The position numbers and the translations under genes were made by a program. From Chromatiales bacterium (GTDB lineage: Bacteria > Pseudomonadota > Gammaproteobacteria > CAMYNG01), in assembly GCA_027021685.1 (NCBI GenBank), contig JALUTW010000238.1:1-10873 (forward strand): a DNA stretch of 10,873 bases. Reading direction: 5' to 3'. Of the stretch, positions 6,494 through 10,873 are shown piece by piece. Numbering within the stretch: the stretch's first letter is position 1; each line of letters begins with the position of its first letter. Under the pieces are notes generated by a model. The model was not told where the DNA came from and searched no databases. It saw nothing but the letters and a program-made list of their open reading frames with translations.

Positions 6494-6515
6494 TGACTCC
6501 GGACCGGGACAACCG

Positions 6516-8063
6516 GTGAAGACGAGGCGCCACAGGTTGGTCCATCTGCCGGGATGCGGTCCCCGCATCCTGCTGGGCGTGCTGTGCCTGGTGCTGGCCG
6601 GCCCCGCCGCCGGCGCCCGGCGGCTGGACCCCGGGCTGTGGCCGCACGTGCAGGCGTTTTTCCCGGGTGCCGAAACGGTGGGTCCCATAGAGGGTGAGCC
6701 GCCGGCGGCCGAGGTGCGTGGGGGCGGGCGCCTGCTGGGCTATGTCTTCCTCACCGACGATGTCCTGCCCATCCCGGCCTACTCGGGCAAGCCCATCCGC
6801 ACCCTGGTGGGTCTGGGCCTGGACGGCCGCATCCGCGGCCTGCACATCGTGCATCACGAGGAGCCCATCCTGGTCGTCGGTGTCTCGGACGCCCACCTGC
6901 GGGCGTTTCTGGATCAATATCCGGGGAAGTCCATCGAGCGGCGATTCAAGATCGGCGGCGCCGAGCGGCCCGGCACCATCACCTTCGACGGCATCTCCGG
7001 CGCCACCATCACCGCCATGATCCTCAACGCCTCCATCTACCGCGGTGCGCGCAAGGTGGCGGCGGCGCGCGGCATTCCGCGGCCGGCGGCCGCTTCCGGC
7101 GCCGGCGGACCGGCACCGGAACCGCCCCCTGTCTGGCGCCACGTGTGGCAGCAACGCTGGGCCACCATCACCGTGCTGGTGGCCGGACTGCTGCTGCTCA
7201 CCACCATGCTCGTGCTCCAGGACTGGCTGGTGCGGCGTCCGCGCCTGCTGCGGCGCCTGCGCATCATGTTCCTCGTCTACACCCTGGTGTTCATCGGCTG
7301 GTACGCCCTGGCCCAGCTCTCGGTGGTCAACGTGTTCACCTTTCTCCACGCGGTGGTCCACGAGTTTTCCTGGGACACCTTCATGGTGGAGCCCCTGATG
7401 TTCATTCTCTGGGCCTACGTCGCCTTCGCCATCCTGCTCTGGGGGCGCGGCGTCTACTGCGGCTGGCTGTGTCCGTTCGGTGCGCTGCAGGAGCTGGCCC
7501 ACCGCCTCGGCCGGCGCCTGCGGCTGCCGGCGTGGGAGCCGCCCGAGGTGGTGCACGAGCGCCTGTGGGCGGTGAAATACATCGTCCTGCTGGTGCTGTT
7601 TGCGGTGTCGCTGCACTCCATGCCCACCATGCAGCGGCTGGCCGAGATAGAACCATTCAAAACCGCCATCACCCTGCGCTTCCAGCGCGAGTGGCCGTTC
7701 GTGGTCTACGCGGTCCTGCTGGTCCTGGTCTCCGTGCCCATCCGCAAGGCCTTCTGCCGCTACCTCTGTCCGCTGGGCGCCGCGCTGACCTTCCCCAGCC
7801 ATTTTCGCATCTTCGACTGGCTGCGGCGGCGCAAGGAGTGCGGCCATCCCTGCCGCATCTGCGAGCGCCAGTGCGAGGTGCGGGCCATCCGTCCCACGGG
7901 CGAGATCAACCACCTGGAATGCCAGTACTGCCTGGACTGCCAGGTGACCTACTACGACGACCGTCTGTGTCCACCGCTGGTGGACCGGCGGCGCCGGCGC
8001 GAGCGCGCGCGCCGGCCGCGGCCCGATCCGGCACCACAGGCGTCGCCGGGCAAGGCTTCTTGA
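6516..8063 (+). CDS. NosR/NirI-like flavin and iron-sulfur membrane protein
   Basis: NosR/NirI proteins are membrane redox proteins needed for expression or electron supply of N2O or nitrite reductase. With the GTG start the product has 515 residues. An Arg-rich N-terminus and ILLGVLCLVLAGPAAGA form a signal or anchor. A periplasmic FMN-binding domain follows, with SGATIT at about 161-166 where flavin is attached to Thr. Several helices carry CGWLCP (315-320) and CRYLCP (414-419). The C-terminus has two [4Fe-4S] motifs: Cys442/446/449/453 and Cys469/472/475/485, with the family phrase PTGEIN...CLDCQVTYY. It is shorter than typical NosR (about 700) because the region between the flavin domain and the first inner helix is reduced. 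Position next to nirS favours a NirI role. The in-frame ATG at 6483 falls within an FNR-like site, so the GTG with GGGA at 6506-6509 was preferred. Confidence 0.85.
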   Translation: MKTRRHRLVHLPGCGPRILLGVLCLVLAGPAAGARRLDPGLWPHVQAFFPGAETVGPIEGEPPAAEVRGGGRLLGYVFLTDDVLPIPAYSGKPIRTLVGLGLDGRIRGLHIVHHEEPILVVGVSDAHLRAFLDQYPGKSIERRFKIGGAERPGTITFDGISGATITAMILNASIYRGARKVAAARGIPRPAAASGAGGPAPEPPPVWRHVWQQRWATITVLVAGLLLLTTMLVLQDWLVRRPRLLRRLRIMFLVYTLVFIGWYALAQLSVVNVFTFLHAVVHEFSWDTFMVEPLMFILWAYVAFAILLWGRGVYCGWLCPFGALQELAHRLGRRLRLPAWEPPEVVHERLWAVKYIVLLVLFAVSLHSMPTMQRLAEIEPFKTAITLRFQREWPFVVYAVLLVLVSVPIRKAFCRYLCPLGAALTFPSHFRIFDWLRRRKECGHPCRICERQCEVRAIRPTGEINHLECQYCLDCQVTYYDDRLCPPLVDRRRRRERARRPRPDPAPQASPGKAS

Positions 8064-8073
8064 TGCAGGTCAA
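8060..8073. promoter_or_regulatory. Upstream FNR/DNR-type site of nirS, overlapping the nirI stop
   Basis: TTGAT-GCAG-GTCAA matches 9 of 10 conserved positions of the palindrome. It overlaps the nirI stop codon and lies 42 bases upstream (centre to centre) of the perfect site at 8102-8115, about four helical turns. Confidence 0.6.
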
Positions 8074-8101
8074 GGTTGCCCGCCAGAGCAAGGATCGGTG
8101 C

Positions 8102-8115
8102 TTGATTTACATCAA
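8102..8115. promoter_or_regulatory. Perfect FNR/DNR-type site of the nirS promoter
   Basis: TTGAT-TTAC-ATCAA is an exact match to the FNR/ANR/DNR consensus. At -41.5 it predicts transcription starting near 8150 and a -10 near 8137-8142 (TTACAA, weak), leaving a leader of about 44 bases before the nirS ATG. Anaerobic and/or NO-dependent activation of nirS by a CRP/FNR-family regulator is the standard arrangement in denitrifiers. The sequence alone cannot tell FNR from the NO sensor DNR/NNR. Confidence 0.85.
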
Positions 8116-8193
8116 GGACGGTCCATACCGGCGGCGTTACAAGGAACCTGTCCTCAACGATATTTTTCCGGCCAGCCCAGGAGGATTTGGATC

Positions 8194-9924
8194 ATGAACG
8201 CGCACACCATCGCCTTCAGCGGCGCGGTGCTGGCGGCGATGCTCGGCCTTGCCGCGGCGCCCGTCACGGCGGCGGAGAAGACCACCGAGCATCCCACGGT
8301 CACCCCCGGCGAGCTGCGCTACATGGGACCGCCCGTGCCCGAGCGGGAGGCCCGCCGTGTGGTGACCCCGGGCGCACCGCCCATGAATGAAAACGAGTTC
8401 CGGCGGGCGATGAAGATTTACTTCGAGCGCTGTGCCGGCTGCCACGGCGTGCTGCGCAAGGGCGCCACCGGCAAGCCGCTCACGCCGGACATCACGCAGA
8501 AGCGCAGCCTGGAGTATCTCAAGACCTTCATCAACTTCGGCTCACCAGCCGGCATGCCCAACTGGGGCACCTCGGGCGAGCTGAGCGAAGCGGACATCGA
8601 GCTGATGGCCAAGTTCCTGCAGCACGAGCCGCCGGTGCCGCCGGAGTACGGCATGAAGCTCATCAAGTCGACCTGGAAGGTCATCGTTCCGCCCGAGAAG
8701 CGGCCAAAGCGGCAGATGAACAAGCTCAACCTGGCCAACCTGTTCTCGGTCACCCTGCGTGACGCCGGCCAGGTGGCGCTCATCGATGGTGACAGCAAGA
8801 AGATCGTCGCCACCATCGACACCGGATACGCGGTGCACATCTCGCGCCTGTCGGCCTCCGGCCGTTACCTGTACGTCATCGGCCGCGATGCCCAGGTTAA
8901 CCTCATCGACCTGTGGATGAAGAAGCCGCAGACCGTGGCCGTGATCAAGGTGGGCCTGGAGGCGCGGTCGGTGGAGACCTCCAAGTACAAGGGATGGGAG
9001 GACAAGTACGCCATCGCCGGCACCTACTGGCCGCCGCAGTACGTGATCATGAAGGGCGACACCCTGGAGCCGCTGAAGATCGTCAGCACCCGCGGCATCA
9101 CGGTGGACACCCAGGAGTACCATCCGGAGCCCCGGGTCGCGGCCATCGTCGCCTCCCACCAGCATCCGGAGTTCATCGTCAACGTCAAGGAGACAGGCAA
9201 GATCCTGCTCGTGAACTACAGTGATCTGGACAACCTGACGGTGACCACCATCGACGCCGCGCGGTTCCTGCACGACGGTGGCTGGGATTCCACCAAGCGG
9301 TACTTCCTCACCGCCGCCAACAAGTCCAACAAGATCGCCGTGGTGGACTCCAAGCGGCGCAAGCTGGAGGCCCTCATCGAGGTGGGCAAGATCCCGCACC
9401 CGGGGCGCGGCGCCAACTTCGTCCACCCCAAGTACGGTCCGGTGTGGGCCACCAGCCACCTGGGGGACGAATCCATCGTGCTCATCGGCACCGATCCCAG
9501 GCGGCACAAGAAGTATGCCTGGAAGGTGGTGCAGCGGCTCAAGGGTCAGGGTGGCGGCTCGCTGTTCATCAAGACCCATCCCAGGTCGCACCACCTGTAC
9601 GTGGACACCGCGCTCAACCCGGACGCCGCGGTGAGCCAGTCGGTGGCAGTGTTCGACATCCGCAACCTGGACAAGGGCTACAAGGTGCTGCCCATCGCCA
9701 AGTGGTCCGGACTGGGTGAAGGGCCCATGCGCGTGGTCCAGCCCGAGTTCAACAAGGCGGGTGACGAAGTCTGGTTCTCGGTCTGGAACGGCAAGAAGCA
9801 GACCTCGGCCATCGTGGTGGTGGACGACAAGACGCTGAAGCTCAAGAAGGTCATCAAGGACAAGCGCCTGGTGACCCCCACGGGCAAGTTCAACGTCTAC
9901 AACACCATGCACGACGTGTACTGA
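8194..9924 (+). CDS. nirS: Cytochrome cd1 nitrite reductase (NO-forming)
   Basis: NirS is the periplasmic homodimer that reduces nitrite to NO. The 576-residue length is typical. An N-terminal signal peptide ends in the AAPVTAAE region. The cytochrome c domain has CAGCH at 80-84. The eight-bladed d1-heme propeller follows, with His215 (GYAVHISRLS) as the expected proximal d1 ligand. His360 (FLHDGGWDS) and His402 (PHPGRGANF) are, by their spacing of 42, the likely catalytic pair. The strings HPEFIVNVKETGK and the ending NTMHDVY are NirS hallmarks, which argues against the related NirN or NirF. AGGAGG at 8179-8184 gives a strong ribosome site 9 bases before the ATG. The frame extends upstream to an ATG at 8098, but that has no signal peptide directly after it and overlaps the FNR-type site. 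Confidence 0.97.
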   Translation: MNAHTIAFSGAVLAAMLGLAAAPVTAAEKTTEHPTVTPGELRYMGPPVPEREARRVVTPGAPPMNENEFRRAMKIYFERCAGCHGVLRKGATGKPLTPDITQKRSLEYLKTFINFGSPAGMPNWGTSGELSEADIELMAKFLQHEPPVPPEYGMKLIKSTWKVIVPPEKRPKRQMNKLNLANLFSVTLRDAGQVALIDGDSKKIVATIDTGYAVHISRLSASGRYLYVIGRDAQVNLIDLWMKKPQTVAVIKVGLEARSVETSKYKGWEDKYAIAGTYWPPQYVIMKGDTLEPLKIVSTRGITVDTQEYHPEPRVAAIVASHQHPEFIVNVKETGKILLVNYSDLDNLTVTTIDAARFLHDGGWDSTKRYFLTAANKSNKIAVVDSKRRKLEALIEVGKIPHPGRGANFVHPKYGPVWATSHLGDESIVLIGTDPRRHKKYAWKVVQRLKGQGGGSLFIKTHPRSHHLYVDTALNPDAAVSQSVAVFDIRNLDKGYKVLPIAKWSGLGEGPMRVVQPEFNKAGDEVWFSVWNGKKQTSAIVVVDDKTLKLKKVIKDKRLVTPTGKFNVYNTMHDVY

Positions 9925-9933
9925 GCCCCGGCC

Positions 9934-9960
9934 GCGGCGGCGGGCGCCGCCCGCCGCCGC
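9934..9960. repeat. GC-rich hairpin between nirS and the methyltransferase gene
   Basis: An 11-bp perfect stem (GCGGCGGCGGG at 9934-9944 with CCCGCCGCCGC at 9950-9960) encloses a 5-base loop. It begins 10 bases after the nirS stop. No T-run follows, so it is not a classical intrinsic terminator. It could protect the nirS mRNA end or reduce read-through into the downstream genes, which would help make NirS the most abundant product. Confidence 0.6.
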
Positions 9961-9985
9961 CGGCCCGAACACATGGGAGGGCATG

Positions 9986-10768
9986 ATGAGCGGGCGCGGC
10001 AAGGTGTACCTGGTGGGGGCGGGCCCGGGCGATCCGGAGCTGCTCACCGTCAAGGCCCAGCGCCTGCTGCGCGACTGCGACGTGGTGGTCTACGACCGCC
10101 TCGTCTCCGCCGCCATCCTGGACCAGGTGCCCCCGGGGGTGACGCGCATCAACGCGGGCAAGGCCCCCGGCCGCCACACCATGACCCAGGGACAGATCAG
10201 CGCCCTGCTGGTGCGGCTGGCCCGGGCCGGCTACCAGGTGGTCCGGCTCAAGGGTGGCGACCCCTTCGTGTTCGGTCGGGGATCGGAAGAGGCGCGCGAG
10301 CTGGCCCGGCATCGCGTCGCCTTCGAGGTCGTACCGGGTATCACCGCCGCCGCCGGCGCCAGCGCCTACGCGGGCATCCCTCTCACCCACCGGGGGCTGG
10401 CGCACGGCGTGCGGTTGGTGACTGGTCATCGGCAGGACGGGGCACCGCTCGATCTCGACTGGTCCTGTCTTGCCGATCCAGCCGCCACTCTCGTCATCTA
10501 CATGGGCCTGGGCCACGTGGAGGAGATCGTCCGCCAGCTCGTGGCTCACGGCCTGTCGCCCCGCACGCCGGCCGCGGCCATCCAGGACGGCACCCTGCCG
10601 GGGCAGCGCCGCTGCCTCACCACCCTGGGTGAGCTGGCCGGGACGGTGCGCGCCGCGGGCCTGCGCCCCCCGGTCACCCTGGTCATCGGCCGGGTGGTGA
10701 GCCTGGCGCCGGAGCTGGACTGGTTCACCGGCGCCGCCGCCGCCGGCGCGGAGGAGAGCCATGGCTAG
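9986..10768 (+). CDS. Uroporphyrinogen-III C-methyltransferase (SUMT, NirE/CobA type)
   Basis: This cytoplasmic enzyme uses two S-adenosylmethionine to turn uroporphyrinogen III into precorrin-2, the first committed step towards siroheme, cobalamin and heme d1. The 260-residue product shows the family motifs in order: VGAGPGDPELLT (10-21), VVVYDRLV (33-40), VVRLKGGDPFVFGRGSEE (85-102), and VVPGITAAAGASAYAGIPLTHR (115-136). It has no fused CysG-type dehydrogenase/ferrochelatase domain. Its place directly behind nirS and before a probable cytochrome gene indicates a NirE role in heme d1 supply. Two ATG codons are in tandem at 9983 and 9986; GGAGG at 9976-9980 is 5 bases from the second, so that one was chosen. 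The end overlaps the next gene by 8 bases. Confidence 0.93.
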   Translation: MSGRGKVYLVGAGPGDPELLTVKAQRLLRDCDVVVYDRLVSAAILDQVPPGVTRINAGKAPGRHTMTQGQISALLVRLARAGYQVVRLKGGDPFVFGRGSEEARELARHRVAFEVVPGITAAAGASAYAGIPLTHRGLAHGVRLVTGHRQDGAPLDLDWSCLADPAATLVIYMGLGHVEEIVRQLVAHGLSPRTPAAAIQDGTLPGQRRCLTTLGELAGTVRAAGLRPPVTLVIGRVVSLAPELDWFTGAAAAGAEESHG

Positions 10769-10873
10769 GCACGCGGCCCTGTGGCTGCCGGGACTCGTGC
10801 TGGTGGCCGCGGCGCAGGCCGCGCCGCCGCCGGACCCGGAGCGGCTGGAGAACCTGCTGCAGCAGGACTGCGG
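10761..10873 (+). CDS. Secreted protein, probable NirC-like cytochrome c, 5' part
   Basis: Only 37 codons are visible. The ATG overlaps the SUMT stop by 8 bases and is preceded by GGAG at 10753-10756. The start MARHAALWLPGLVLVAAAQA is a clear signal peptide with probable cleavage near AQA-AP. The mature part reads PDPERLENLLQQDC and breaks off just after this Cys, followed by two bases that begin a Gly codon. LxxLLxQDCG is what I expect right before a CxxCH heme site in small NirC-type cytochromes, which are often next to nirS and take part in NirS maturation. The heme motif itself is outside the window, so the identification is likely but not proven. Confidence 0.7.
   Translation, partial: MARHAALWLPGLVLVAAAQAAPPPDPERLENLLQQDC

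Noticed and set aside
6483..6515. ATG at 6483 as start of the NosR/NirI-like gene
   Set aside because: It lies inside an FNR-like site and upstream of the predicted transcript start; the signal sequence begins cleanly at the GTG at 6516. This is a preference, not proof.
6462..7913. Long minus-strand open frame opposite the NosR/NirI-like gene
   Set aside because: It is rich in His, Gln and Gly, has no recognisable domain, and would cover the FNR-type sites; the plus-strand frame has all family motifs.
8160..8170. T-run (ATATTTTTCC) before nirS as an intrinsic terminator for nirI
   Set aside because: No stable hairpin precedes it, and it lies in the nirS leader, downstream of the predicted promoter.
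8098..8193. Extended N-terminus of nirS from the ATG at 8098
   Set aside because: It would pass through the perfect FNR-type site and bury the signal peptide; AGGAGG at 8179-8184 marks the ATG at 8194.
8194..9924. NirN or NirF instead of NirS
   Set aside because: The c-heme site, the FLHDGG and PHPGRG histidines and the C-terminal strings match NirS throughout, and NirF has no such full cytochrome c domain.
8542..10053. Long minus-strand open frame opposite nirS
   Set aside because: nirS is unmistakable on the plus strand; the antisense translation has no recognisable domain.

Overview
The window is GC-rich, densely packed DNA that reads as part of a respiratory and denitrification gene cluster. 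The protein types (NirS-type nitrite reductase, NosR/NirI, Sco, heme O synthase, several heme-copper oxidase family proteins) and the strong GC-ending codon use suggest a proteobacterium. A gammaproteobacterial chemolithotroph of the Chromatiales/Ectothiorhodospiraceae kind is my best guess, but this placement is inference only.

Region A (2-2619, plus strand) holds the 3' part of a B-type (ba3-like) heme-copper oxidase subunit I, then heme O synthase (cyoE/ctaB) and a Sco/SenC copper chaperone with a C-terminal membrane anchor. They are closely spaced or overlapping and look like one operon that builds a heme-copper enzyme. An oxidase I-SenC arrangement is also known around the sNOR type of NO reductase, so O2 or NO could be the substrate.

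Region B (2693-6229, plus strand) follows an FNR/DNR-type site. It contains three overlapping genes: a cytochrome b6-like/2x[4Fe-4S]/MvhD-like fusion, an unrecognised membrane-anchored 184-residue protein, and a second, divergent heme-copper family subunit I that resembles the non-canonical NO reductases. No separate cytochrome c or cupredoxin subunit lies in this unit. The cytochrome b/iron-sulfur fusion may therefore be the electron donor. This is the most novel-looking part of the window.

Region C (6204-6392, minus strand) is a 62-residue two-helix membrane protein. It overlaps the end of the region B operon and is transcribed away from region D.

Region D (6516-10873, plus strand) is a denitrification (nir) locus: a short NosR/NirI-like flavin/iron-sulfur membrane protein, nirS (cytochrome cd1 nitrite reductase), a uroporphyrinogen-III C-methyltransferase (nirE/cobA type, first step towards heme d1), and the start of a secreted protein that is probably a NirC-like c-type cytochrome. 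FNR/DNR-type palindromes (TTGAT-N4-ATCAA) lie upstream of nirI and nirS. The nirS copy is a perfect match.

Taken together, nitrite is reduced to NO by NirS, and one or both heme-copper enzymes could remove the NO. Sites of the same family before region B, nirI and nirS suggest co-regulation by low oxygen and/or NO. No tRNA, rRNA, CRISPR array or insertion sequence was seen, and no gene-free stretch exceeds 300 bases.
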